NCBI GenBank assembly: GCA_963971305.1
Contig: OZ020313.1
Location: forward strand, 56,864,203 to 56,928,202
DNA length: 64,000 nt
Origin: Arcuatula senhousia
Lineage: Eukaryota; Mollusca; Bivalvia; Mytilida; Mytilidae
Reading direction: 5' to 3'
In this document: piece by piece, positions 34,136 to 45,310 of the stretch
Position numbering within the stretch: the first letter of the stretch is position 1
Layout: each line of letters begins with the position of its first letter
Made by a program: the position numbers and the translations under genes
The notes under the pieces: generated by a model
The model's input: only the letters and a program-made list of their open reading frames with translations
Database searches by the model: none
Told to the model about the DNA's origin: nothing

Positions 34136-35318
34136 TTTGACCTCTAAAATCAATCAGCATTCATGGCACAATGTTCAAAAAGACTGAAACATATGATTAC
34201 AAAGTAAGAAACAAGAAGTGATAAACATTATTTAGTGCAGATCTTTGTATGATAGTTTCTGACTAAAAAATTGTTTTAATTGATATTTTAAAATAATTTC
34301 ATTAAAAATTGACTGCAAAACAAAATTAATTGGAATAGAAAATATTCTTCAATAAAAGTTTGTTGTTGTCACAATGGTAATTAACTTATAACTCCTAAAA
34401 CTTTTACTATTAAAGATGAATTTGACTGTGTATGAAGAAAAGGTTTAGATGTGTTCAAAGTTTTATTAAATTCTGTTCAGCAGTTTCAGAGGAGAAGATT
34501 AAAAAAAATTGTAAACAGAGGACAGACGATGAGGGACGTCAAGTGATGGCAATAGCTCGGTCCAGGTGAACTGGAAAAATATTATAAACAAGGAAATGTG
34601 TCAAGATGACCCTGATGCCCCGCTGGTAAATAAAATAAAACTGTTATTTTTACAAAATTTTCTTAGTCCAAGGGCCGTAATTTAGGTCAAAATCAGTGGA
34701 CCGGAACAAAACTTATACTTGACCTGTAACTCATCATGGTAGACTCACATACCAAAAATCTTATGAATATATGCAAGGATGTCAAAAAAAATGCGGAATA
34801 CTGTTATTTTTACAAAATTTGCTAAGTCCAAGGGCCGTAATTTAGGTCAAAATCAGTGAAGCGCAACGAAACTCAAACTTGACCTGTAACTCATCATGGT
34901 AGACTCGCATACCAAAAATCTTTTGAGTATATGCAAGGATGTCGAAAAAAAGTGCGGAAAACTAAATTGTGACGGACGGAAGGATGGGACGAACAGACCG
35001 AAAAACTTTATGCCATAAACTTTGTTGGAGGGGCATAAAAAGTAAGAATAAAGAAGTTATAAGCATAATTTATTAGAGATTTTAGATGATCATTACCGGT
35101 ATATAAAGAAACTTATATTTCATCTGATGATTTTTTTAAAAATCTCATTGAAGGTTAATTGAAATAGAAATTATGCATCAGTAATTGTTTGTTGTTATCC
35201 TAAATTTTTAACTCCTAAAACTTTCACTATTATAATTGAATTTGACTGTTTACAATGTTTGTAAAGTATAAAGGAAAGGTTTGCTGTTGAATGTCATTCC
35301 GATTCTTTTTCCTTCTAG
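34136..35318. repeat. Spacer with a 160-bp direct repeat
   Basis: Between about 34630 and 34965 two copies of a unit of about 160 bp contain CCAAGGGCCGTAATTTAGGT, CTTGACCTGTAACTCATCAT and ATATGCAAGGATGTC. They are followed by GACGGACGGAAGGATGGGAC and GAGGGGCATAAAAAG. A short CAATAGCTCGGTCCAGGTGA piece near 34551 resembles the end of the 3484-5957 family. No gene seen apart from the candidate exon that follows. Confidence 0.55.
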
Positions 35319-35375
35319 TTAAACAACAAAGGAGCCGACGTATATGATGCTGGAGTCCTCTACATTGGGCAGCAG
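35319..35375 (+). CDS. Candidate 57-nt internal exon, gene unknown
   Basis: A pyrimidine tract ending CTTTTTCCTTCTAG is followed by 57 bases open in phase 0 (LNNKGADVYDAGVLYIGQQ) and then GTGAAC. Length divisible by three, low AT content against the flanks and proper splice borders favour an exon. No neighbouring exon on this strand was found, so this is tentative. Confidence 0.35.
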
Positions 35376-36006
35376 GTGAACTCTCCACATTGAAGGTGCA
35401 AATACCACTGAAATAAAGTATAAAATGGATATTTTAAGACCTAGAGGCTTCCAGACGTCAATATATTATTGGCCTCGTTGAAGGCTGCTGGCAGTTTTCC
35501 ATTGTGGTTTTTCTAAATCACTGCTGGTTATTTAAGCTGTGTTGTGTACACTTATTCCATATCTCATTATTTTCTATGGTTATTTTTTAGGAAAACAAAA
35601 TTTCCTCTATCAAGATAAAATTGTTAAGGTGACAATAAGGAACTTTACTCCTATATGGATTGACTCTTTAACGTGAACCACATACTTAAATAAAATTATT
35701 TTTTCGTTTTCAATACATGTTTCCAGTTTTGGTAAATTAAGCCATATCATGCGTGTTGCCTCTTGGTCTACGGCAGCTTTCAGATCATCAAATAAATATT
35801 TTATGGATGTTGTTTTATCCGCATGTATACCACATAGATCTTAGACATTTGTAACTGTTACATTTTATTGTGCTTTTTTATGTTTAAAATTCTTATTTTG
35901 AAAGTATGAATGATAAACACCAAGTAGCAGCTTGAATGGATTTAGCATTTCATGTCATTAGATGATTGGTATATTCGCAAAAATACAAGTGTGGCCACTA
36001 AAAGTA
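35376..36006. other. Spacer, no further exon recognised
   Basis: AT-rich DNA without clear features. Confidence 0.45.
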
Positions 36007-36790
36007 TGTCTCGCCTGCCGGCACCATCACTTAAATCAACCACCTAAGCATTCATTTCTTGATATAAACACAAATTGTGTCTGTATAACCAGTATCAGAT
36101 GCCTAGCTATTATACTTTTCAAGCAATTCATTGTCCACACAAGTATTACAAAAAGTTTTCTGCCTGAAAAAAGATTTAAGTTCACAGAGTCACTGGAGCA
36201 TGAAAATGGGGTCACGGTCACACGGCATGGTGACAATTGCGTAGACCATAACCTGAACTGTCTGTAAACCAAATATCAGATGCCTAGCTATTATACTTTT
36301 CCAGCAATTCATCGTCCACAAAAGTCTTCCAAAAAAGTTTACAGCCTGAAAAAAGACCTAAATTCACAGAGTCACTGGAGCGTGAAATTGGGGTCAGGGT
36401 CACACGGCATGGTGACAGTTGCGTAGACCATAACCTATACTGTCTGTATACCAAATATCAGATGCCTAACTATTATACTTTTCCAGCAATTCATCGTCCA
36501 CAAAAGTCTTACAAAAAAGTTTACAGCCTGAAAAAAGACTTAAGTTCACAGAGTCACTGGAGCATGAAAATGGGGTCAGGGTCACACGGCATGGTGACAG
36601 TTGCGTAGACCATAACCTGAACTGTCTGTTTACCAAATATCAGATGCCTAGCTATTATACTTTTCAAGCAATTCATTGTCCACAAAAGTCTTACAAAAAA
36701 GTTTACGACGCCGCCGCAGCCGCCGCTGCCGCCGGAAAGTAATACCTATGTCTCGCCTTCCGAGACTGTCGTCGCAGGCGAGACAAAAAC
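36007..36790. mobile_element. Element with TCTCGCCTGC/GCAGGCGAGA ends and 182-bp internal repeats
   Basis: The left end is GTCTCGCCTGCCGGC and the right end CGTCGCAGGCGAGAC, with CCGCCGCAGCCGCCGCTGCC just inside the right end. Three and a half copies of an approximately 182-bp unit begin near 36101, 36282, 36464 and 36646 (GCCTAGCTATTATACTTTTC; GAGTCACTGGAGCATGAAA; GTCACACGGCATGGTGACA). It has the same end type as 3056-6253. No coding capacity is convincing. Confidence 0.75.
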
Positions 36791-37084
36791 CATGCCTTAA
36801 TTGGTTTTCATATAAATTGTCAATAAAAGGTCAGATATTTCATAACATTAAACCTTGCAAAACAAATTTTAAAAATTCAAAGCAAATTATTCCCCTTTTT
36901 CAGTACATTGATTTCACTGTACAGTTTTTCTTACAGTATATAGTCAGGGACAAGTCAGATTAAACAAACTAGAGTTATCTTCTCTTCATTTTCAGAATTT
37001 TAATTTGACTTCTACGGGTAGATTATACTAGAATGTCTTTTTCTCTAATTTTTATCCAATTTATCAAACTCTCAACCAGTTGTG
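36791..37084. other. Spacer
   Basis: AT-rich DNA, no gene seen. Confidence 0.45.
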
Positions 37085-37375
37085 AAAAAAATATTTCTCA
37101 CCTCTAGAGAAAAATTTGTTCTCAGCGTAATTGCACATGCAATTGATAAGCGACCTTTTGCAATTTCTTACCTGTAAACATTAGAGAAAAACCTTCTACA
37201 ACTTAATTCTTGATGATTATGGAATTTCTAACATCTCAACAAAATAAATTTGATATTTTAATCGCTCGACAAGCCTCGCCACTAAAATAATCAAATTTAT
37301 TTCTCTTGATGTTAGAAATTCCATAATCAACTTGATCGCGTTGTAGAAGCTACAAAGTCTCTTATCTAGAGATAT
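37085..37375. repeat. Foldback element of about 290 bp
   Basis: GATTATGGAATTTCTAACATC (about 37215) pairs with GATGTTAGAAATTCCATAATC (about 37305). The pairing extends outward through TTCTACAAC/GTTGTAGAA to CTAGAGA/TCTCTAG. It looks like a MITE with long inverted arms and a short centre (CGCTCGACAAGCCTCGCC). Confidence 0.65.
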
Positions 37376-38565
37376 TCTGTATGGTTAATTTCCTTTTCTA
37401 TATACTGAGAGCTATTCATAAATCTTACAAAATAGTCATGGGTTTTTCCCTACCTTGGCAGTCGTGAACACCAATGTCTATAGTTATGCTTAAATCATTA
37501 AATAACAATTATTTAATTTATTTATCTAGTATAAACCACATTGGTGTTCAAAACAGTAGATATAGATGACAGACTTAGAAAATTATCTATGAAATACTTT
37601 GATGATGATTGAAACTTTACAGTCAATCTGTTTCCTAAATGTATTTGCTCATGATTCTTTCATCCTAAATGCAGGATGTCATTGTTGACCTTGTGATACA
37701 ATTTGAATAAGGTTTATTGGTTTTGAGAAATGATATTTCAAAAACAATGATTATTTGAGCAAATTTGATAGAAACAATTCTTACTCCAACAAGTCAGATT
37801 CATTCCGACCTGTAGAAGTCAGATTTGGATCTTACACTTCAGAGTAAGAAACCATAAATGAATCTTACTGGTACAAGTAAGATCTATTCTGACTTGTACA
37901 AGTTGGTCCCCTGACTGATATACTTGTACTTACAGAAATCTCCTTCGCTCAGCTCGGTATGAAGAGGTGTACACACAGACATACAATGGTGTACTTACTG
38001 GATCCCTATTTTTCTGGTTCCTTTAACCATCTTGACAAACACTGCTTGGTAAAAACCACCAAACTGATAAAGATTAAATTATAATTTTCATTTTTGTACA
38101 TGTTTTAATGGATAAGAAATAGGCAGTTTATACGTATTATTCAAATTTTATTGGTGTTCGATAGAAGCTGAACTCTTTCGTTAACTTTCATAAGAGAAAA
38201 ATCAAATTAAAAGTATGGTACATGTTGTTCAAACTAGTCTGGGGTTTTCTCTTGCATGTTATTCACAAAATGGGGATTAATGAGTAATAGGTCAGATATG
38301 TCAAAGTTTTGTCAAGACATTCAGACATATAGGAAAAGCTCACTTTTTCTAATCTGACATTGGGTCAGACACTCTAAACTTTCTTTTCCCTTGACAATAA
38401 CATCAGGGGTATGCATGCGGTAGGCAATTTATATGAAATGTGAATTTGAACTTACTGATCTGAGATTTTAATCTATTTACATAAAAAATTGTTTTCTAGC
38501 TCTACTTTTAATGGAGGCAATATAAAGGTGGTGGAAAATTGATAAAGTGTTTAATTTTAACTCAC
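37376..38565. other. Probable intron or downstream flank of the host gene
   Basis: It follows the donor of exon 38566-38701 on the minus strand. No next exon could be fixed. A segment near 37930-38050 has two GTAAGT-like words on the minus strand, but the frame in phase with the upstream exon has a stop. Confidence 0.4.
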
Positions 38566-38701
38566 AACTTCTGTGTGCTGTGACTTTGGTCCATCCACAA
38601 ACACAAGCTTTTCTAGTGCCACTTCTGACTGAGGAGATACAAACGGTGGTCGTGGAAACAGCTTCCTCATCACCTGGCTACTGACCATGTTCTTAGTTGC
38701 C
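38566..38701 (-). CDS. Internal exon of an unidentified host gene (downstream of 40481-40674)
   Basis: On the minus strand GATTTGTAG precedes 136 open bases and GTGAGT follows. The first base completes a split TGG codon with the upstream exon. The exon then reads 45 codons, including ATKNMVSSQVMRKLFPRPPF and SEVALEKLVFVDGPKSQHTE, ending in phase 0. Acceptor, donor, phase agreement and high coding-like composition in an AT-rich region make a real exon likely. I do not recognise the family, and a profile search of the joined fragment would settle it. The intron to the upstream exon holds a MITE and a PLE remnant. Confidence 0.72.
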
Positions 38702-38920
38702 CTACAAATCATAACAAGTTTATTAAGGAAAGAGGAAATTAGATAATTTTGACAAAAATCCTCATTGTGGCCATAAAATTATAAATTTATTGATTGATTG
38801 ATTGTTGGTTGCTTTATGTCCCGTCGGCTAAAATTATAAATTTATTTATTTAATGTCAACTTTGTTTTATATACAATGTAGTATATATATAATTTTGAAA
38901 GGTGTTATGTATTTTCCTTT

Positions 38921-39510
38921 TAAAGGACAAGGTACAGTAAGGGCCATATTTGGCCCCCCCTATTTAAAGAAAATCAAATCCAAAGTAAATGATTTAAATA
39001 TCATTAAAGTTTCAAGTAAGATGATTAAACTTTTTGACAATGGTTAACATTTTCCATCATCTACTCTAATATTAATTTTATAGAGGCTTAAAGTAGTGCA
39101 AAAGTATCAAAATCGTCGAAATATGTCATTTTTCATGCTTATTTTGTTATCTTTAATGACCAGCGACAATGTAGACCATGGATTTCTCAACTGATTCATA
39201 ATCATTTTATAGCGCAAATTAAAGTTCATAAACAATAACTGGTCTAAGTAGTCGCTGGCATCTAAAAATTGAAAATATTACCCAAATATTGTCCATTTTC
39301 CGCAAATTTGAAAGAAATCATACATATTCACCATGATTTGACAAGTAATTTCAAATAATAAACATAAAAAAATTCTAATAAATTTAGTTGTTTTATCTTC
39401 TTCATTCATTTGACTTAATAAATAACAAAAGGAATTTTCTCTAGATCAGTTTTCTATTTTTCAGTTTTTGAGGGGGCCAAATATGGGCCTTACCGTACCT
39501 TGTCCTTTAA
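38921..39510. mobile_element. MITE of about 590 bp with about 38-bp TIRs, inside a host intron
   Basis: The left end TAAAGGACAAGGTACAGTAA, then GGGCCATATTTGGCCCCCC (38921-38959), is mirrored at 39472-39509 (GGGGGCCAAATATGGGCCTT, then ACCGTACCTTGTCCTTTA) with about two mismatches. No ORF. Flanking TTTTAAA/TTTAAAA may be the duplicated target. Confidence 0.85.
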
Positions 39511-39559
39511 AATCTTTATTTAGGGTCTTCATATAATTGATTTTCACTTGATGTACAAA

Positions 39560-39680
39560 ATGTATTGTTTATTTGTCTGTATTTCTATATTTAATGTATT
39601 TGTTTTGCTATATTTTATATGATGTAAAGCGCCTTAGAGTAATTGTTTATATAAAGCGCTATACAAATGTTTCATTATTA
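39560..39680 (+). repeat. Possible SINE 3' end
   Basis: The phrase GATGTAAAGCGCCTTAGAGT followed by AAAGCGCTATACAAATG is a common ending of interspersed repeats in marine invertebrates, by recollection only. Upstream boundaries are not visible. Confidence 0.35.
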
Positions 39681-39859
39681 TATTATTTATTAATTCATAT
39701 AAATCATTGAACTACAAATATTTCAAAATGATCATGTTCAAAGTTGGCCTTAAGTTTTCTTTTAAGGATTAAATAAAAATCTATAAAAACAATTTCTGGG
39801 ACCTACATCTAACTGATGATACACTGATAAGAGTTAGACAAATCCCAAGAGTTAACATT

Positions 39860-40215
39860 TTACAGAAGACACCATGTGCTAATAGATAAATATATGATTT
39901 CTATCTCTCTGATGATGGCAGATGTTGGTTTATCTTAGGGTTTTGTTTGGTCTTCCTTTATCAGATTTAACATGCTAAATTGATCATTGGCAGCGTGACG
40001 GATGTGCTATTGCAAGTAGGAGCTGCTTACTTCTGGTGCACCTGAGTTTACTCTCATTATGACTCGAGTACGTGTTGTTGATTGTGATTCAGTTGTTGTT
40101 CCATTTTGTGTTTATTCATGCTGTTCTATATCGTGTTTACTGGTTTTGTCTTTGCCCTTTCAGACTTTTGACATTTGGATGCCCAATTGTTACCTCTTAG
40201 CTTCTTTGGTATACA
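39860..40215 (+). mobile_element. PLE 3'-end remnant (family with TGACATT-CGAATGCCC tail)
   Basis: ATGATTTCTATCTCTCTGAT, GTGACGGATGTGCTAT, GCACCTGAGTTTACTCTCAT, TACTGGTTTTGTCTTTGCCC and CATTTGGATGCCCAATTG follow the same order as at 44965-45290 and, inverted, at 59140-59450. It is the old 3' UTR of that family, in intron DNA. Confidence 0.7.
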
Positions 40216-40480
40216 AGTACATGTACATCATTTGTAAAGTCAAAGACTGCTTAGCATTTTAAATAATTCATATTTTTTCAAATTACTTTTTTCTTTGATA
40301 TGTCTATGATTATTTCACATATATTTATTCCACATCTCATCATGTTGTTCGAAAATGATTAATGACAATGATATCAAAACTATATATTAACATAGTTATG
40401 TGTTGGGGTCTCATGTTCATTTACTCTATATCCTTTCATAAATTATATATAAATTGTATTAGGTATAAATCAGTGTTTAC

Positions 40481-40674
40481 CAGTTAACACTAAGTCTTGT
40501 CTTTGCTTTGAGATTTTCATTGGTTTTCAGAGCAAACAAGCTGCCAATGTCTGGTATCTCAGGGTCTGTAGAATAGAATCGAGCCACAGATCTGTCCAAT
40601 ACATCCTGGTTCTCTGTATACAGGGAAACCAGATCTTCAAATGTTATGGACTTGAAATTTGTATCTTTCTTGCT
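40481..40674 (-). CDS. Internal exon of an unidentified host gene (upstream of 38566-38701)
   Basis: On the minus strand CCTTTTCAG precedes 194 open bases ending AACTG with donor GTAAAC. Reading in phase 0 gives 64 codons, including FKSITFEDLVSLYTENQDVL, DRSVARFYSTDPEIPDIGSL and ALKTNENLKAKTRLSVN, then a split W codon finished by the next exon. The amino-acid text is varied and protein-like. The minisatellite at 40684 starts just outside the 3' splice site. Family not recognised. Confidence 0.75.
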
Positions 40675-40683
40675 CTGAAAAGG

Positions 40684-41309
40684 AAATACAAATATAAGTC
40701 ATGTTAGTAATATAAGTCATGTAAGAAGCAAATATGAGTCATGTTAGTAACAAATATAAGTCATGTAAGTAACAAATATGAGTCATGTAAGAAGCAAATA
40801 TAAGTCATGTAAGAAGCAAATATAAGTCATGTATGAAGCAAATATAAATCATGTAAGTAACAAAAATAAGTCATGTATGAAGCAAATATAAGTCATGTAA
40901 GAAGAAAATATAAGTCATTTAAGAAGCAAATATAAGTCATGTATGAAGCAAATATGAGTCATGTATGAAGCAAATATAAGTCATGTAAGTAACAAATATA
41001 AGTCATGTATGAAGCAAATATAAGTCATGTAAGAAGCAAATATAAGTCATGTAAGTAACAAATATAAGTCAAGTATGAAGCAAATATAAGTCATGTAAGA
41101 AGCAAATATAAGTCATGTAAGTAACAAATATAAGTCATGTATGAAGCAAATATAAGTCATGTAAGTAACAAATATAAGTCATGTATGAAGCAAATATAAG
41201 TCATGTAAGAAGCAATGAAGCAAATATAAGTCATGTAAGAAGCAAATATAAGTCATGTAAGAAGCAAATATGAGTCATGTAGGAAGCAAATATAAGTCAT
41301 GTAAGTAAC
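40684..41309. repeat. 22-bp intronic minisatellite
   Basis: Units are variants of ATAAGTCATGTAAGAAGCAAAT (22 bp) with forms GTAAGTAAC and GTATGAAGC. The array continues at about 42034-42150 beyond a PLE insertion. On the transcribed minus strand the unit contains no AG dinucleotide: no CT appears on the plus strand between 40677 and about 41329. The array lies directly upstream of a 3' splice site. Confidence 0.92.
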
Positions 41310-42033
41310 AGATAAAGGTAATAACAAAACTACCGAACTTGAATGATCAATCTCATAGTCCAGAGAAAATGACAAAAACGAATCAGTCATACCGGAGAAT
41401 TGGTGGATCGCAATGGTCCTGACTTGGTACAGGCATTTCAAACGAAATGGTGGGTTAAACAAGGTTTTATGGCGCCAAACCTCCCTCTTTCATTGCGATC
41501 TTAGGATCCGGTAATGACCACAGAACACAACACAGTTTTGAGACACAATAGGGATATTGAGGTGATCATCTCAGTACAGCAGACCAGTCAAACACTAATT
41601 AAAACAATTAACTATCATATCTTTTAACTCAGTTTTGAACTTTTCTACTAGTGGCTGATAACGAAGAAAGAATTTTTTTAGGGATCGTATGAGACGTATT
41701 TTCTTATAGCCCTGCTCCAAAAGTCGGTCACGAAGAAATCGGTGTCTGATAAAAAAATCTGTGAAATGTGTGCAAGCTCTGGCATATCGAATAAGTTGTG
41801 AAATATAAACACCGTATGCAGGAGAAGTAGGTATTTTGCTCTGTAAATTAGGAAGTTTAATAATTTGAAAATTAAAATCGTCTCGTTTATCGTAAATTTT
41901 TGTACTGAGATGACCACCTGGGTCAAATTCGAGGTGCAAATCCAAGAAAGACGTGAAACAATTAGATTCGGTGGTCTCTTTAATCTCAAATTCCGGAGGA
42001 TATATTGAAGAAATCCAACTACCAAATGAAGTG
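41310..42033 (-). pseudogene. 5'-truncated Penelope-like element inserted in the minisatellite
   Basis: The minus-strand frame has EIKETTESNCFTSFLDLHLE, FDPGGHLSTKIYDKRDDFNF, AYGVYISQLIRYARACTHFT and RHRFLRDRLLEQGY, then RSLKKFFLRY. This is the C-terminal RT/thumb region of the PLE type common in bivalve DNA. About 280 bp of 3' UTR follow. Minisatellite units occur immediately on both sides, so this copy landed inside the array. Catalytic blocks are missing. Confidence 0.85.
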
Positions 42034-42150
42034 TTATATGAGTCATGTAAGAAGCAAATATAAGTCATGTAAGTAGAAATATAAGTCATGTAAAAAGCAA
42101 ATATTAGTCATGTAAATAACAAATATAAGTCATGTAAGAATCAAATATAT
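42034..42150. repeat. Remainder of the 22-bp minisatellite
   Basis: Five further units (ATAAGTCATGTAAGAAGCAAAT-like) resume directly after the PLE insertion. Confidence 0.88.
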
Positions 42151-42821
42151 ATTTTTTTTTAAAGTTTTGCGAGCACCTCCATATCTCAAGAACTATAGGT
42201 CCTAGGTTGATGAAACTTTGTATGCATATGCCCCAGTAGTAGTTTAGCACAGATACATCCTCATCTTTTGACCTTGACCTTGATTTTCCGGTTGAATGAC
42301 TTTTATTATTTTTATTGCATATATTTGCAATGTTTAAGCGGCTGTCCATGTAGAAATCAGGCAAAAGCCTACAGAACCTGGCACATGAAAAATTTTATCC
42401 CAGCAAATTTATGGTTTTAATGTATTGTTGGACTCATATGTATAACAAAAATCACCAGGATTCTTTTGAAAGCAACATGGATGACTTGTGATTCAGCCCT
42501 AAAGTTTATGAACAAAGCAACCAAATTTTGCAAATATGCAAGAGTTAACTCCCTTTTTCTGCACATTTTCAATGCATTCTATATAAATTATATCTTAGTT
42601 GATCTTAGTTATGACTTCAATAAACCAAAAATCTGCATTTGTTTTAGGGAATGGACGTTAACCTGATGTGAAATCAATGAAAATATTTGAAAAACAAATT
42701 TTGTCATGTGCCAGCTATTGCCTGGGTTTTACTTGGACAGCCTCTTAAGTTCTATAAACATCTTTTGATCTCAGAAACTGAAAATCCATGTAAATTCAAA
42801 ATATAGTGGAAGTAAGAAAGA
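42151..42821. other. Spacer, possibly intron
   Basis: AT-rich DNA. CTCAAGAACTATAGGTCCTA and TTGACCTTGACCTTGATTTT look repeat-derived. No exon seen. Confidence 0.45.
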
Positions 42822-43907
42822 ATGTTTGTTTCAGGCGAGACATACTTTAGTGTTAACTCTTGTATGATACTGATTACCCCTTTGGTACACCTTTGCTTCT
42901 TTCACAAAACGGTTACAGATATCAAAATTCTAGGAGCTGTAAAATTAGTTAGCACCTCAAGATCTACCTACCATGAAATTTTAAAGAAAATCCAACAACC
43001 CATGTAGGAGTAATTGCCCTTTTTGTGGATTTTCTGCAAATTTTGCACCTGTTTAGCTCAATATCTTGAAAACATATGCAAGATATTTGAGAATTTTAAA
43101 TTGCATATTGTTAAGCACATCAATATCTACAAAATATCAAATGAGGTCAATGTTGAAGGACCTTTCCTTTTAGGAGTTATTGCCCTTAGAACATCAAAAT
43201 TGAGCATTTTCACATCATTTCCTCATTACATTGAAATGTTAACTCCTCTGACACTATAAGTCCAATTGGAACCAATTTGTATAGTTGTTTATTAGCATTA
43301 GCTGTATAGAACTGATATCGGGATTTTTGATTGGTTGTAAAACATGGCTGCTGTTGCTAAAAATAGAACAATGGGGTAAACTGCATTTTTTTGCTAATAC
43401 ATCAGAGAGGGTAACATATTTTTACATTCTGATTGAGAACAAAAGTGATCAAAACATCATAATCACCCAGCCCTGAAATTTTGAAGAAGATCCAACAACC
43501 CATGAAGGAGTAATTGCCCTTTTATTTTAATTTTTTATGAATTTTGCACTTATAAAAATGTTTTCAGCTCTATATCTTAAAATCTATATGAGATATTTAA
43601 GAAATATAAACTGCATATTGTAAAGCACATTATGATCTATAAATAAGACATTAGGTCAAGATTGTAATACTGCTCATTCTAGGGGTTATTCCTCTTAGAA
43701 TATTGAAGAAAAAAAAATTATCATAAGGTTTCAATTGCTAAAATACTACTCTGTACAATCGTTACTACATTAAGGTAAACCATATTGTCAGTTGACCCCC
43801 TGATTAACCTTATGACCCTTTCAATGTCAAATAGGTTTTGCCTACTAACTTTTACTTCAGGCACATATGTCAGGTGACCGATTCAGACTCCTGTGAGCCT
43901 CTTGTTT
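42822..43907. mobile_element. Element related to 3484-5957, with a CAGGCGAGAC fragment at its left edge
   Basis: CAGGCGAGACATACTTTAGT marks the end of the 3056-6253 type. From about 42900 the order ACGGTTACAGATATCAAAAT, AGGAGTAATTGCCC, TAGCTCAATATCTTGAAAAC, TTAAGCACATCA and finally CAGGTGACCGATTCAGACTC matches the nested element there. It is more decayed and lacks the 722-bp duplication. Confidence 0.65.
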
Positions 43908-44379
43908 TAACTTTTCACATCTACTCTTTAAGCTGAGTGGTCATTGAGATATCCATTTTGATTTTATCATGTCTAGTATTAATTAATCCAAGGGACTTAC
44001 GCAAGTTTCTGACTAAATTTTATAATAAATAAATAAACACAATTAATCAAATGCTGACTTTTACGTATTTGACACTCTTTATTTCAAAACCAGGAAATAT
44101 CCATAGTCTTTAATGACCAAGTGTACATGTTAAAACAAATTTCATTAAAAGTTTGTACATGTTGCAACATGTACAGCAAAAGGTGTACATATTGCAACTT
44201 GTACAATTGCAACTCATTCAATATGCAAGAGCTTGTACTATTTTTTCAGATTTTTAAACCCGACACCGTTTTCTCCGTGGCCAGCTTTTAGACCAAGGTT
44301 ATAAAAATAAACCGTCTCATACGGCCTCTTATTAAGTTTTCTTTCAATATCAGCCACTGGAAGCAAAATTCAAAATTAT
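43908..44379. other. Spacer
   Basis: AT-rich DNA. GTACA/TGTAC words recur near 44126-44235 (ACATGTTGCAACATGTAC). No gene. Confidence 0.45.
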
Positions 44380-45310
44380 GTCAGTTAAAAATGATTCGTG
44401 ATTGTTTCAATTCGTTTGTGACAGTTTGTTGTATTGAGATGATCACCTCTTTGTGTCTCATAGCAATGTTGTGTTGTGTTACCAGAACCTTTGGTAGCAA
44501 TGGAAGAATTATGGCGTCGTAAAACCAGGTTCAACCCACCATTTCTTTTGAAATGCCAGTACCAAGTCAAGACCATTGCGATCTTTAATTTCTCTGGTAT
44601 GTATTGGCCTTGTTGTTTTCTGTTCTACTTGGTATGAGATTGATCATCCCAGATCGGTAGTTTTGTTGTTTCCTTTATTTTACTTCAAAGGAACGGTGTA
44701 GTGACTTTTGATTATTATTGAAGTGATGACTTCAACTTTCCAATTGATAACTTTCCCTTCTTGTGTAGCAACATTCCGTCCGCTCCAGCTTATGGAGTTT
44801 ACATACAATGTATCACACTTGAATCGTTACTCCAGAGCCTGCGGGAATAACATTCATTTCCTTGGCAGAGCGCCACGTTTGACACAAAAATTATTAACAC
44901 AAGGTTATGCTGCTACTCTGTTGCTGTCGTCACTCAAGAAATTTTACGGTAGATAACAAGCACTCATAGACAATTATGGGATTTCTATCTCTCAGATGAG
45001 TCCAGATGTTGATTTGTTATGGAGTTTTGTTTTGTCTTTTGTACCGAATTTTTCACGCTGAATTGGGAATTGGTAGTCCGACAGATGTGCTATAGCAGGC
45101 AGGAACCGCTTACTCTTCCGGAGTGCCTGAGTTCACTCTCATAACGACAAACGTTCGCGTTGTTAATTGATATTCAGTATTTTTCTCTGTTTCCGTTTTC
45201 TATATGTGGTCTATTTTTTTGTCCTTCTTTGTGTTTACTGGTTTTGTCTCTGCCCTTTCGGGCTTTGACATTCGAATGCCCAATTGGTTCCTCTGCTTCT
45301 TTCAAAGCGG
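44380..45310 (+). pseudogene. Penelope-like element 3' ends, decayed
   Basis: 44390-44690 resembles the 3' UTR at 41310-41590 on the other strand (TTGAGATGATCACCTC, AACCCACCATTTC). From about 44790 a frame reads SHLNRYSRACGNNIHFLGRA, then LLTQGYAATLLLSSLKKFYGR, the PLE thumb. This is followed by a 3' UTR to about 45310 (ACTGGTTTTGTCTCTGCCC, CATTCGAATGCCCAATTG). Two related PLE tails appear back to back. Frame breaks mark it as dead. Confidence 0.75.

Noticed and set aside
36676..36963. Arginine-rich 95-codon frame
   Set aside because: It begins in the GCC/CGC-rich end of a transposable element and runs into spacer.
37930..38050. A further exon of the host gene downstream of 38566
   Set aside because: GTAAGT donors are present, but the frame in phase with the upstream exon meets a stop (AAATAG), and the text near CTTCGCTCAGCTCGG looks repeat-derived.
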